Origin: Haliotis asinina
Lineage: Eukaryota > Mollusca > Gastropoda > Lepetellida > Haliotidae
Direction of reading: 5' to 3'
Length of the DNA: 64,000 nucleotides
Assembly: GCF_037392515.1 (NCBI RefSeq)
Contig: NC_090288.1
Span: forward strand, 5,325,501-5,389,500
Positions 1 through 13,400 of the stretch are shown here, one piece after another. A program made the position numbers and the translations under genes. The notes beneath the pieces were generated by a model. That model was given only the letters and a program-made list of their open reading frames with translations, searched no databases and was not told where the DNA came from. How positions within the stretch are numbered: position 1 is the first letter of the stretch; each line of letters starts with the position of its first letter.

Positions 1-190
1 TCGGCAGCCTCTACTTGCCGTAGGAGGCCACTGACAGGATCGGGTGGTCACGCTCGCAGACTTGGCTGACACGTCATCGCATCCAAGTTGTGTAGATCAA
101 TGTACACATGCTGTTGATCACTGAATTGTTTGATTTAGAGTCGATTATTTAAAGACCACCTCCATATAGGTGGAATACTGCTGAGTGCAG
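1..190 (+). repeat. Family A SINE-like repeat, truncated by the window edge
   Basis: Matches other copies in this window: GATCGGGTGGTCA, then GACTTGGCTGACACGTCATCG, a CATGCTGTTGATCACTG segment, and the tail TATAGGTGGAATACTGCTGAGTGCAG. Orientation is defined so that the GGAATATTGCTAAGTGCGGCGT tail is the 3' end. Confidence 0.75.
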
Positions 191-2290
191 CAACCAATCT
201 ATTTACACAGCAACATGCGTGCGTGCATGATGTCGGTGTTAGTGTTGGTACAGGCCTTGGGGCTGGGGTAGCTGGATACCCTACTTTGTCATATTACCCA
301 TTTCAAATCAACTAATCTCTATTTAACCACCTAAGCTCTGCGCCAGGGTAACAACAAATACCTTCTACGAACGTATATTGGACACGCAGCCATCGACCTT
401 CTGTTGTCCAGAAACACCTCCTCCCCATCATACGGAGATGCAATATAGGTGGTATACGATAAGTATAAGATGGAATCACCAAGTGTTTTTTTTTCAATTA
501 ACCCGAATTTGGTACTTATTAAACAGAATGCATACAAGAATTGTCAATTTGAAGAGTGAGATTGGTAGGTTAGCAGTCCACGATGTACAACTGTGGGCTA
601 AAAAGTGTTTCATACATTAAACCAATGTCGGAATCGAACCCATGTCTTGTTCTAAGGATTAACGCTTCAAATAGAGATTCAGTCTCCATCGGTTCTTAAA
701 ACAACAATGAATACCACTACTACTATGCTGGGAACATTGCCTGAGACGGTATTAACCCATAAACACTCTCCCCGTTTAAAAATTGATAGAAACATAGGGC
801 CTTATATGTTCGGTGTGGATTTCATAAATGACCGAATTATTTGCCGCTAGAAGTGAATGAGTGAGTGATATTTTACTCCATATTTGGCAGTATTCCAGTT
901 CTGACACGGCGGGGTACAGCAGGTCTGAGCTACACTCACCAATCCGTGTAGGGAATCGTTCCTGAACGTGTGAATATGGAGGATGAAATAGTTTTGGAGC
1001 ACAGACAACATTTTCCCTTGGCAGATATCTCATAAACCGATGACATAGCAATGATTGGATTTTATTGATTTCAGATTTAAGGGTTTTACCTTCTGCCCAA
1101 AGAATCGGTTGTGATCTACACCTTCTTGTCGACCGTTTCCTTCGCAATGTACAGAGCAGTCCGTATCGCATTGAGAGCATTAAAGAACAAATTAACTAAA
1201 AATACGGAATACTCTATTAAATGCCTACCTGGGAATGAATACTCCCTGATCAAGAATATGTGCAGGCTGATATTTTCATGTCCATTACTTGAAAAGGTTG
1301 TTTCAGAAACTGTCATCACCTGTGTACGAGTGGAAATCTGTAATGGAGCACACAGCGACAAGAGGAGCAGCCTAATGGTTTAAATCTTTATTAAGTTTTC
1401 TTATGTTAAATAGAATGAATGAGTAAACGAGTGAGTGAGGATGGTTTTGACAACGTTCAACAGAGAAGGGTTTCTTACATTATATCCATGTGGACCCCAT
1501 TGTCTAGTAAGTGCTTTAACCATAAGGTGACTTGTGTCTAGGTACGGTCCGGTGATTGACATCATGAGCACTTCGGACACGATGACATGCATCTTCCCGT
1601 TAGTCGCCTCTTACTACAGGATGGGTTGCTGAACACCAATTCCGGCGATTGACATCATCAGTGCCGATTTGAGAACTTAGGACACGATGGCATGCATCTT
1701 CCCGTTAGTCGCCTTCTAGGACAGGAAGGTTTGCTGAAGACCAATTCTAACCAGGAGCTTCACGGACATGTGCCTCAGTTGAAGTGACTTTGTTCTCAAT
1801 GCTGAAGTAGTCGAATTCAGCTCGTGGGGAAAGTGGTCCTTCTTTGTTTTAGTGTTAGTTTTTGAAAAAAGCCAAACTGACTGAATGCCATTTAGATGAA
1901 GTGCGCGAGAAACATTTTTTAGTTAGCCTAAACAAACGAGACAGACATTATATACAGTGATGAAAAGTGTGGACAATAATCTCGTTCGTGAAGGCTCGGA
2001 GGAATTATGAATCGTTGGAAGAAGGTATGCATCAAGTGAAGAAGATGCTTCCTATAAGGAATGCGTTAATATTATTCAAAATGACGAACGACGTAGTGGA
2101 CAATTCAATGCTCTAACACATTCATGGTCATTAGCCAATATTCTGCTCCTAAATTGACGTCCATCAACGTGAGGAGAGCACGCACGCATGTACGTACGTA
2201 CGTACGCACATAGACCTGGATTAGGCTGAAGGTAGTCGCCTGGATACTCATCATCCAGCTGAGGCAGTTAAAGATGAACACTCAGAATAC
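191..2290. other. Upstream non-coding region with repeat fragments
   Basis: No supportable gene; the open frames here (up to 134 codons) have no recognisable domain. It contains a reversed family C SINE fragment at about 850-985, two reversed partial family A copies at about 1540-1775, and a short (TACG)n run at 2191-2206. Confidence 0.6.
1540..1775 (-). repeat. Two tandem partial family A copies
   Basis: The block GATTGACATCATGAGCACTT...GCATCTTCCCGTTAGTCGCC recurs about 90 bp later (GATTGACATCATCAGTGCCG...), each followed by GGTTTGCTGAAGACC-type sequence. This is a local duplication of a reversed family A fragment. Confidence 0.6.
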
Positions 2291-2299
2291 TCAGTACTT

Positions 2300-2378
2300 G
2301 ATTGTACTTTGTGTTTCCCTGCCTCGCGCTCTATCCCTCTAATGTTAAGCGCGAGGCAGGGAAACACAAAGTACAATC
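2300..2378. repeat. Perfect 31-bp inverted repeat with 17-nt loop
   Basis: Left arm 2300-2330 is the exact reverse complement of right arm 2348-2378. The arms include TTTCCCTGCCTCGCGCT and AGCGCGAGGCAGGGAAA, and the spacer is 2331-2347. The stem has no mismatch, unlike most other hairpins in the window. Confidence 0.95.
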
Positions 2379-2502
2379 TTTAAACGCATTGTCGTATGAC
2401 GTGACTGGTCATCGAGCCCTCTACCTTCTACTCTGCGGACAGACACCGTTTCTTAAGGTCCATTATTATAAGTATTGCTATGTAAATTTATCCGACAAGG
2501 TG

Positions 2503-2668
2503 AGTGGGTGATTTGGATTTTAGGTCGCTTTTAGCAACATTCCAGCACTGTCACGACGGAGACACAAGAAATGGGCTGCACACACTTAACCCATGTGAGG
2601 ATCGAACCCGGATCTTCGGCGTGACGAGCGAACACTTGAACCACTAGGCTACCTCACAGCCGCTTAAG
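2503..2668 (-). repeat. Family C tRNA-derived SINE
   Basis: On the - strand it reads GTAGCCTAGTGGTTCAAGTG (A-box-like), then GGGTTCGATCCTCACATGGG (B box), AAGCCCATTTCTTGTGTC-like body and the tail GGAATGTTGCTAAAAGCG. The tRNA-like head implies RNA polymerase III transcription in the founder. This is one of the most complete copies. Confidence 0.8.
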
Positions 2669-2669
2669 G

Positions 2670-4215
2670 TATAAGGTTAATCAAGAAATCAAGCCACCTT
2701 TCCTCAAAATTAGAGTTTATTGGTATGTTTTCAACTGATGGAATTTTCACTTCTCGACTGCAATGTAAATATGTAAGAAAAGGATGCAATTAAATAAAAA
2801 AAAACTGGGAATAAAAACAGACACATGCACAAGTTGCTTGCGGTACGTGGTCAGGACAAATTGAGAAATCATGATTACAAAAACACAGTAAAGCAAAAGT
2901 CTATACTAAGTATCTTGGGAAACTCTCATCTAATACACAGGCGCAGCATTATCTTCACGGCTCCGCGAGCATTCTTCGAAACCTATCTGATCTTGAAAAT
3001 TTATTGTCTGCGCATACTTGAAACCCATTGACCAGGTGGAAGAGGAGAGGCTTAATGACAGATAGTTCCATGGAAGACTAACGGACAAGACAAAAACACT
3101 ACCGTGAGTCAAAGTGCACCCTACCACCGCCGTTCTCTAGGTTGATAAGCCTAGAAGCCCCGACCTGCTGATGTAAAATATCACGGTGGTGACAATTTAA
3201 AAACGCAGTCTCTCGCTTCATCGTTTCACAGTACCCAGAACAATTCGTCAGCTTACTTTATCGACGAGCAGTTTATTTTTTTAGCGATTTGGGCTCGGGC
3301 TCAGTCCAACCCGACCGAGCTCACTGGATACAGGGATCATGCAGGACCGTGTCTCCCATTGACATTAATAAGGGGATAAATGATAGGTTTCCAACTCATC
3401 GACTTCCGATTGCAATCCCCTAGCCGTTACAGCGCTTGGGTCAATTTTTCAATAATCTAAGGCCGATGGCCCCTTATATTGCGAAAAAGCATCCCCACCG
3501 TCGCACGTGAGCTCGATCGACCCAAAGACTCCGTTGAACTTTCTGTCAAATGTGAATTTCCCGAAGGCTCATTTCAGCGTCGTCATGCGGTTTGGTGGCT
3601 CATTCTATTTCATTTTGACAGAATAACTGTTTCTTGATAAGCGTCCACTTGGCGTGATACACCGACAGGGAGGCACATGCGTTGTTCCTGTTGGAGACGT
3701 GCTTAAAGCTGAAGTGGGCTCACGCAGTTAGCAGTCAACGTCGGAACTGTCGTCAAATCGGAACCCGCGGTGTTAAGAGTTACCGAGCTGTCCCTGTTTG
3801 GAGTATTCAATGCGACTCATTACTGAAATGAAAGGTCACGTGAGACAATGGGTACACACGCTATGTTAGCTATACCAGCAGGGACTCTTTTTTAAATCTC
3901 ATGACAGTTTGTCATAGCGAAGATTGCCAGTAATTTCTGAATGGTCATTCGGGAACATTCAGGAAACGTTCGGATTTTAATTCCCGAGTCTCTCCGAAGG
4001 ATGGCAACTCGGTGGGTCGTGTGAATCTGTTCTGGTCATCAGCGGTCACTGGAATTCGTTTTTGGACATCTACCTGTTTGCAACACAGGAACTTCGCAAG
4101 ATGGACTATTCATGCTCCTAAGGTTGAGACCCAAGGAATATTCAAACCACATATCTTAGCAGCAGGAAATATTTAAGAGAACTGGCTTTGTTTTATGTGG
4201 ATCTGGTCCACGACC
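2670..4215. other. Region 5' of the SLC6 start
   Basis: No gene recognised. It should include the SLC6 5' UTR and possibly its promoter, but I see no TATA box or initiator I can defend, and an untranslated exon could sit anywhere here. Confidence 0.4.
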
Positions 4216-4450
4216 ATGGAGAAACCGCTTAAAGAATCTATGGAGCTCAATGACTTCAGAGGTCCTGCCCGGCCGAACTGCGGGGGTGAGCCTGTCCCGA
4301 CCCCCCGGGCTGTGGAGGCGAAACTGGACGCTGTCCCTGAGCGGGAATATTGGAGTGGAAAGATAGAGTTTGTGTTGTCATGTGTGGGACAGTGCGTGGG
4401 CCTCGGAAACGTATGGAGGTTTCCCTACCTTTGTTACCGGAACGGCGGAG
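4216..4450 (+). CDS. SLC6 exon 1: cytoplasmic N-terminus and TM1
   Basis: This exon encodes residues 1-78 plus the first base of codon 79 and is followed by the donor GTAAGT at 4451. Residues 1-45 are a hydrophilic, Pro-rich tail. Residues 46-72 hold the [12 protein letters not shown] lead-in and TM1 with its unwound GLGN core. The substrate-contact position is CAG (Gln59) followed by TGC (Cys60). Translation could begin seven codons earlier at 4195 (adding MWIWSTT), but its Kozak context is weak. An untranslated 5' exon further upstream cannot be excluded. Confidence 0.93.
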
Positions 4451-7400
4451 GTAAGTTAAAAATTATAGATAAAAAATATTCTTTAAAAAATACAGCTGCG
4501 CCCATTTTCAAAATACATTTACATGAACAAATATCGCATCTACAAAAACCGCTTGGAAGAAAACATTTAAGAGAATTTAATTTGGTTTCGATACAATGTA
4601 CACAGAAATAACTAAAAATACATCGTTTTACATAAATGAAAATTACGCCGATATTTACAGAATGTAGTTAGTAAGAGATATTGATATAAGTACATTCTTT
4701 TTTTCATTTCATTTAAAGTTATACGGTGACTAAGCAAATTTTCAAAATCAACTATAGCAATGTCATACGTTCAGAAAAAGATTGAATTGAGTTGGTTTCT
4801 GTTATTGTGAAGTAGAAAAGAAATTCCTTCCAAAGTTGCGTCCTGCAATAGAGCTATATAAAGAACTCATCCCACTCGGCTGCAGCCGGTACACTATAAG
4901 AACAATATCGTCCATTTACACTATCCGCATTTATTACTTTGGCTGTCGTGGGAAAGATGGTCGTTATTAGAGCATACTGGTATTAACTTCCCTCCAACCC
5001 CTGCCCCTGACTTTTGGGGTCATTTACACTGTGATCACATAATGCTGGGGGCCACTTCTACAGCCATCATTTCTTGGGAAAAGGATTTCATATTGCCAGA
5101 ATTTAACTTGTTCCACGTTGAGGAAGTCAATGCGGCTTGCTTGGTTATATAAGAGTTATGGCATGATATAACGGATATCTATAATTACATTTCTGTCACC
5201 TTATACATGTTATGGCTGTTGTTCATAAGTTCATGTGAAGGTGTCCTCCCATTTGTGAGAACTCCCACTTGTGAGACACATTAATTAATGGTTCGGTGCA
5301 CATAGGTAGTGCTGCCACATCCCTACAATGAAAGTGGAAACAGCCCAGTTGCAGAAGAAAACCCACAACAGACACAGTTCATTAATAACTAAACTTAACG
5401 CAGAAGACATTGTTCGTTAAAGAGCTTTTATTGTTTTCAATAGAGAACATCGATAGATACAGAAATAACGAAATAGATTATCAAAGGTATGGAGCGAACA
5501 AGCCGACATCGGTACTTGCGGAAGGTCTGGAATAAAATGGTGATCGAAAAGAGCAGTCTACTGTTAATAAATATATTATATTAATTATAATTAAAACAAT
5601 CACTCATATTTAATGATTTACGTCGAATTAGGTAGATACCCCATCAGAATATCCATAACCATAGGACTTATACTAAATTGGACAAAAAGTATGTTATGTT
5701 GTAATGGCAAATTTAATACCATTTTTTTATAATGTTATGCACAATACATATTCTTTAAAGGCTCATTTTTAGAACCTTATTGGTTACTATTACGTTAATA
5801 CTATAAGCTCCGGTTAACTAAATTTAGAACTTCAAACCACTGGTTGTCCATTGAAACATGACATTGTCATGGCATTAAAATATGTAAAAGAATCCGCCAA
5901 TTTTATACATCATCTGTCAGAGATGAACTCCACATTATATTTTACTGTCCAGCACTAAATGACATGAGACAACAATTTCTTTCCAAATATTTTAATATGT
6001 ATCAATATGCTTTATATTCTCTGTGTCACTATATTTGATTTTTATAGAATAAAATGTGTGTTTTGTTCTGTTCACAAAGTTCAGTTACATAGCTTATTAG
6101 CTACAGTTAACCCATTCTATCACATAGGAAGTGTGGTGTTTTCCTTGTTAATTTCCTACACCACAGTCTCACAACTGGGAGTTCTCACAAATGGGATTAG
6201 ACCCATGTGAACACCATGATAATTCGATCAATTATGGTTCACAATTATCATTTTTTATGGAGGTTCAGAATTTTTAAAAAAGTCATTTGCAAATGTACTT
6301 ATATATGAGACGTGTAACTGTTTTCATTCTTGGAAAAACGGCGAGCCGAAGAAATTAGTTTTCCAATGCAGGTTATGGAAGAATATAGAATTTATTCTAT
6401 TCTAATTCATTTTTATAAACCATTATCACACACCTTTTCCGTATCAACATGCATATTATAGTCGACTATACAGAATATTTAGTGCACGCCAAGAACTGAA
6501 AATAACCAGTGTCCGTTATCTACTGAACGTATCACCGAAAGCAAACGCTAACACCGGGTGGTCGTGTAAAGTTTAAACATGTCTACACATCGGTGGTCAT
6601 GTAAAGCCTTAGCATGTCCTGACAGCGGGTGGTCATGTAAGTCTAAGCATGTCCTGACACCGGGTGGCCATGAAGAGTCTAGGCACGTGCTGCCCTATTG
6701 GCAGTAGGACGCTGTCTACGGAATCGCCGCCGGTTCAGACAATCCGGTGATAGTACCTTGGCGAAGCTAGGGACACGACAACGCTTTTATGCATTTCGCT
6801 GAAATCTGTTCATATTTATTAACGCTAATGAAATACTTAACAGCGAGGGTGTGTTTGCATGACATATTTTCATGTAACATATGTTTAATGCCTGATATTT
6901 GATGATTTAATTATTAATATTATTATCAAGATCAAGTTTATTTCTTTATTTTAAGTATTAACTAACTAGTGAACTAACTCCTTTATGCTTGTACTCGATG
7001 CCATGATGCACGTTGCTTAGTTGCATTTAACAGTAACATTTTTCTGTGTTCCAAATGTTTCTAGTTGATTTGCAAGTGCGTGACTCCTTACGTAAAGTAT
7101 GAATGAATTTAAAATAATACCTCGCTGAGCTGGAATTGCTTTCAATATAGTTGTACGTTTCTTAATTTCTTTAACTTTGTTCATAAAATTCTAAAATGCC
7201 AGACACACACATACATGTCAGTCTGTGGCGCACCATGTTGCTTGGCAACACTCATTTTCACGTTTCAATTCTATGTTGAAGAGAAACTTTTGTGTTTCAC
7301 TCTAAAACTTAAAATATGAGGTTATACATGGGAGACAGCCTTCGGAACGACACTGTCCACGTCTACATGGAGATTTAATAAGCTAAAAAAAAAATTTCCT

Positions 7401-10400
7401 ACTACAACTGAAAGTCTGACTTCTCACAAGTTCTATCTACACCATCTGGGCTGATGTACGTTTGAACAGGACCCCATACCAGTATATATCCGTGCATTTT
7501 AAGAACAAATCGGTGCCGATGACCGCAGCTATGCCCTGTCTGTCTGGTGAATACTATAATTTTCTTAGACGCTGCGAATTGTGATAAGCTCCTTTCCTTT
7601 TTAAGAGAGTAATTCCTTAGAGAGAAAACAGTTTTCAAAATTTGCCAATCCAAATGCACTGAAATTTTTAATCAATATTTTGACTACCGAAATTGATAGG
7701 CTGAAAACAAAGCGAAGTGTCAGTTTGAATGAGCGTAGAAAAAAGCATTTTAATTTGATTCAGTACTTTTTCTTTCTTTAGTTCAGAGAATAAGGTCAAA
7801 CGTACAAACAGTTCGAAAGCATCCGGAAGTTTGAAATAAAAATATTTCAATTATCCCAGGAATTGGTTAAAACGTGACAGGATGAGGAAAGAAATAAACA
7901 GTAAAAAGGGGGAACCTCATTTATGTCAATACTGGCATTGTAGGATCTGTTGAAGGAAAATATTCGCTTGAATAAAGGTTCCAAATCCGATGGAAATAAC
8001 AAAAAGGCACAGCTAATTAGGGCTTAACTTTGTGTGAAGTCATCGATCATAATACGGGGAACTTTCTCTGCCATTAATGGTACTAATTCTCTGAGAGGCA
8101 TGTCGCCGATGCCAGCCATGGAACTCAGACAATTGTCGAGGACAGCCGACAGGCGAATATTTTCGCCGCATGGCTGAATATATTTCAATATGGCAATATG
8201 GCAATCTCATCGCTAAATATTGGTCCTGATTAACTTGGATCTTATTTAGTGTCTTCGTGTAATCACAGCGACAAGCTGTTCACACATCTAGGGAGTCCCA
8301 TCAATATACTCGGAGAAAATCACCCTCCCATAATCCAACTAAACTGTCACGTGACCACAAATTAGAAAACTCCGTTAAGCGAGATTGCATCTGAAGAGGA
8401 AACATGGCGATAAAAGGAGGGAAAATACGAAGCAATGAGTTATAAATCTACCATACCAAATCTGACACAGCTTGAACTTTCCGAACTTCAAAGATTCTCA
8501 AAGTGGAATGCATTGGTCACCATCTTTCCTCCATCAGCAACATTAAGCTTATGTCAAAAATGCTAAAAAAAAGCATTCATTTGTCAACTTATGTTACAGT
8601 AATTCTACCTGAGAAAACCTTATAGGTTGGTGACTGTTACTTGGGGCTAATTTCCTGGGGAAGGCTTCAGAACATGAGACAACGCATGCGTATTTCATCA
8701 GTTCCTGTTTTATCGTGGTCGGGGTAGCCGGAAGTGACACTGCAGTATTTACTAGTCATCCGTCTTCCCATACTGGCATTCGCAATGGGACACGCTAATT
8801 GTACAGCTACTCCCAAGCAATTAAAACGGGAAACTGGCGTAATTTGAATTGTCTGAAATCGTACTCTTCCAGAGCTTTAATGTAAACATGTTTCAGAACA
8901 AGAAAGCCACCGTGTTCATGTTTCCAGGAATAATTGAACATTTAGAAACGGCTTCCGTTGATTTATCGTATTAAAATGAACATCAATGACAGACCAAGCT
9001 ATTCCTAGTATTTCAGGAATTCTCTGTTGCATTTGGGATCTGCGAATGCCTCCGAGCTGGTGATTAATATATCTACTGAGAACACAATCGGGTAATACAA
9101 TTTTTAAAGACAGTTGAAATTCCTTGCGAGTATATATACTGGAAATTTGTTGTGAAAAACAATCCCCTGTATACTGGAACCTCGCTATAACAAACTCTTT
9201 TCCATATACTCAAACATCGCTATTACAAACACTCCCCATATACTGGAACCTCGTTAAGGCAAACGCTCCACGTATACTGGAACCTCGCTAAGGCAAACGC
9301 TCCACGTATACTGGAACTTCGCTAAGGCAAACGCTCCACGTTCCACGTATACTGGAACCTAGCTATGACACTTTCCGCAAACTGGAATCTGTGACAAGCA
9401 CCCCCAGAAGAATTAAGCTGACTGACTTATATTCCCCAAATATACTCACAATACACTCATCAGATACACAAGAGCAAATATGTGGCATAATGTTTCTGTA
9501 CCATATATTTAAGTTAGGAATTCTATTCAAAAATATTTTGTTCGGGTCAGTTTTGTGTTATCCAGAGTTAGATGGGTTTGAGGAAAGCTCCGTGAGGCCA
9601 GAATGGTTATCATGCGCATCAATCTACGTGTTTGAGAGACGATGACATGTGTCAGCCAAGTCAGCGAGCCAGACAACCAGACGTCATGCGCATCGTATGG
9701 GTTGCTGAAAACCAGTTCTAACCCGAATATTCGCGGGTGTAATCTCAGGTAGCGGGGTACACTGAACATATTAGAAGAGCGCTCAGTCAATCAGAAAGCA
9801 ATATTTTGTGTGAGGTAAGATAATTGGCAGCGTTTCTCGATCCATCACACAAACGTGTGCATGTTTCTGAATTATTAAGATAGAACGAATGCAGAACAGT
9901 AAGATGATCAATGATAGCACCTGTCAAATACACTACAGGCTCCTCTCCATCACGACCCTATAGTAGTACGTCATGGTTGTACTTGAAGCATTAACCCTTC
10001 TCAGATACCCCATCATTTAGGTGATGAACCATTTATACCGAATACTAGTCCTATATAAAGTCATCGTTCTTCATATTTAGCTGGGGAAAGTTACGAACAC
10101 ACGCGTGCCCCACTTTGCTTTAATTACATGGGCGAGAGGGAGGCTTGAAAGACGGTGATGGTTATATGACGGGGAATAGTAGTTGCCGTATCGTGCCCGT
10201 TATTATAAACTGTGGAATGGTCAGTTCTGGGGTCAAGCAGAGAACAGTACAAGAAAGTGACCAACTGCGATACGAAATGTACAATGAGTAAATCCGGTAG
10301 TGCGTAAAGCATGCTGAATCCAAAACACTGAATCCGGGGCACACCGGAATGGACCTGACACATTGTACACATGTTGGGAATTCTCCCGGAGTGACGAGTG

Positions 10401-13400
10401 AACGCTTTAACCACAAGGCAGCCAAACCTCCACTTGCAACAGTTTAATAATATAGAGATATATCGATATTCAGGCACAAGTGTTATGATATGAGCACAAA
10501 TATGATATTCTGTTCATACCGAAGTTTTCAAACTGAGGAAAATAAACCCAAATCTACTTTCAAACATAGGTTGGCTACCCGCAGTCTCCGCAAGAAAAAT
10601 GCAACGGCAAATAACAAATGTGACGTCATAGCATTGTTTATGTCACGTCTACAATGACATGGACGATATGATGTGAGCGTCCATGTCATTAACAGAGGAT
10701 ACTAATCGACCTTCCGTGTAATACCATTTTTATTAAACGAGTTAATGATTTGGTATCAAACGAGCGAAAGTTTGATACCAAATCTTTAACGAGATTAATA
10801 GAAATGATATTTCACGGAAGCGAGTTTAGTATTCTGTTTATTACTCGCCAACATAAATTGATAGAAACTGCCGCGAAATTCTCTGCAGTGTGAGGACTCT
10901 CAGCTTTCCGCGAGTCAAGCAAGGTCTAGTAAAATTGCGACATCGGCATTAGCATTGTGACGTCACAACTTCGAACCATTTTGACGTCATACGTTAAGCG
11001 GTATTACATTAGCGCAATATTGCCGTAAAAATATTGCACTGCAGTATCTTCAACGGGCTTGAATGCCTAAATGTTGGTATTTCCCGAGCAAGCTCGAGAG
11101 ATATACCGATATTTAGGCACAAGTGTCGTAAACATTGTATGATATGGACAGTCACGAATATAATATTCTGTTTATTACGCAAATCATCAAATTGAGGAAA
11201 ATTTACCTAACTCTTCTTTCAAACAAATGCTGGCTACCCACCTCATGTATAACGCAACGTCACAGAAAAAACGCGACGTCATAGCATTGTTTATGGCGTC
11301 ACGTCACCATGACAAAGTGGTATTTTGCCTTATCATCGTATGAAAATGATTAAGTCCTTTATGTTCGCCCCCGTAGGTAATAAATAGTGATATTTTGTCC
11401 TGGGGCGTCGTATGAAAAATATGAACCACAGTATGCTCACCCTCTTCAGTAATAAATGAAAGTATACACTTGAAAACGTGATTTCATTTAAAGAGTTGCG
11501 AAAGTTATGAAAACGTTACAAGGATATAAACGACGACACAAAGAGTCCACACTCTGCCTCTGTTTTATGCACAGGGCTTACAGGCACCCCATCCCTCTGT
11601 TTTAGATGTGTTGGTACAGCAAATGTACCTCATTGGGTAGTGACCTTCTCGCACCAACACGTTCATATGGCCCGTACATCACACATTTATAATACGGTTA
11701 ACCACTATATTCTTATATGAACGTGAGGTGAAGTGAGGTTAAATGAAGGGAGGTGAGATGAGGTCATGTGAGATGAAACGGGGTTTAACTTCGCGTTCAT
11801 TTCATTCATATCGCGCTGTCTGACATATGGAGACAGATGTGGGATTTATTCATTGGCTTTTTATTCATACTAACCTAGATAATCTTGAATCAAATGTCAG
11901 CACGGTGCATAATGTTGCAGTTTCCATTGACTGGGGTCGAGGCTTGGAGCAGTACGTCTCGGTGCGTGTGTTTGGAAGCAACCTTTTGATTCCTTGTTCA
12001 GAGCGGTGGTGGGTTTTTCATAAATAGGTCAGGGTTTAGCAATAAAACCTAATTGAAACGTCTCCCACTGAAGGAAAAAAGCGATGTGCCATTTTTTTCA
12101 CGCGGTGTACCAAGAATTATATCAACGTGTAAAAAATACTTACCGTTGTTCCATGTCTATTAAAGTGCTCTTTAAGGTCACACCAAGTTGCATTTACCTA
12201 CCTTTGAGTATAAATGACCCCATCACTATTAGATTTGTATATGACTTTCAAATTTTAGAGTGTTTCCCTACTTTTTGTGTGTAGTGTTTATATAAAAACA
12301 CACAATGAAAAATAAGTTGCCATGACCTTTAATGATATAGTCTGGTTCATAATTATTGAGAATTTTTCTTCTTACTTTGAGCTATCCTAACACCTCAACT
12401 GATTCACTGATACTTAAAACTAAGTAATGGTATAAGGGAGGTAACTCATCTTGGCCTACTGAGTATAGTACAATTAGAGTTACCTCCCCTGAATTTGTAG
12501 CAGACGTCATTTTCCTCAGCACTGTCAACAATGTCTGCTGAAGATAAAAGAAGGTTGATTTTTGAGTTGTGTAATCAAGGAATTGATGATGTAAATACAT
12601 TGGCAGAGAGAACAGGAACTCCTCTTTCTACTGTGTATAGGATTAGGAAGAATTTTAAAGAGGGAAAGGATTTTGGACACCAGAAAGGAGCAGGGAGACC
12701 CAGAAAATTGGACTTCTCAGATCGCGTCCGGCTGGGAATTTTAGCGTCTAAAAAGCAAAGGGCAAGCATCTCCAACATCAGGTATGAAATGATAGAAAGG
12801 GGATCAACAGTTGTATCAAAATCTACAGTTAGAAGAAATTTGATTGATCTTGGATGGGAGAAAAAGACTGGAATTCCTTCTCCTCCCATGAAACAAGAAC
12901 ATAAAGACAGGCGTGTTGAGTGGTGTTTGGCACATGAAAACTTTGACTGGAAAAATGTGATTTTTACTGATGAAAGCTCAATATGGGTATATCCCAATAA
13001 TGTGAAAATATGGACAAAGTCTGCGTCAGCACCGTTGTATCGACGACCTAAATACAGCCCAAAGTTTCATGTATGGGGAGGGATATCCTTATTAGGAACG
13101 ACCCCGCTGTGTGTGTTTGAGGGAAATCTGACAAGTCAACGCTACACTAACATATTAGATAATTTTCTCCTTCCAAGTGCACATGTGTTTTATGGAAATG
13201 ACTGGATTTTGCAGCAAGATAATGATCCTAAACACACCGCAAAACATGCCAAGCAGTGGTTTCAGGAGAAAAATGTGACTGCATTACCATTTCCTGCATA
13301 TAGTCCTGACTTAAATCGCATTGAGAACATTTGGGGGATGATGAAGGAATGTGTGAATCAAAAGGGGTTGACAAAAATTGAAGACATGAAGAGAGAAGTG

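Noticed and set aside
4195..4215. Upstream ATG as the SLC6 start
   Set aside because: Its context (TTTTATGT) is weak and the ATG at 4216 (ACCATGG) is strong; the seven extra residues are unlike family N-termini. It cannot be fully excluded.
12575..12997. - strand open frame of 140 codons
   Set aside because: Shadow of the Tc1 transposase coding strand.
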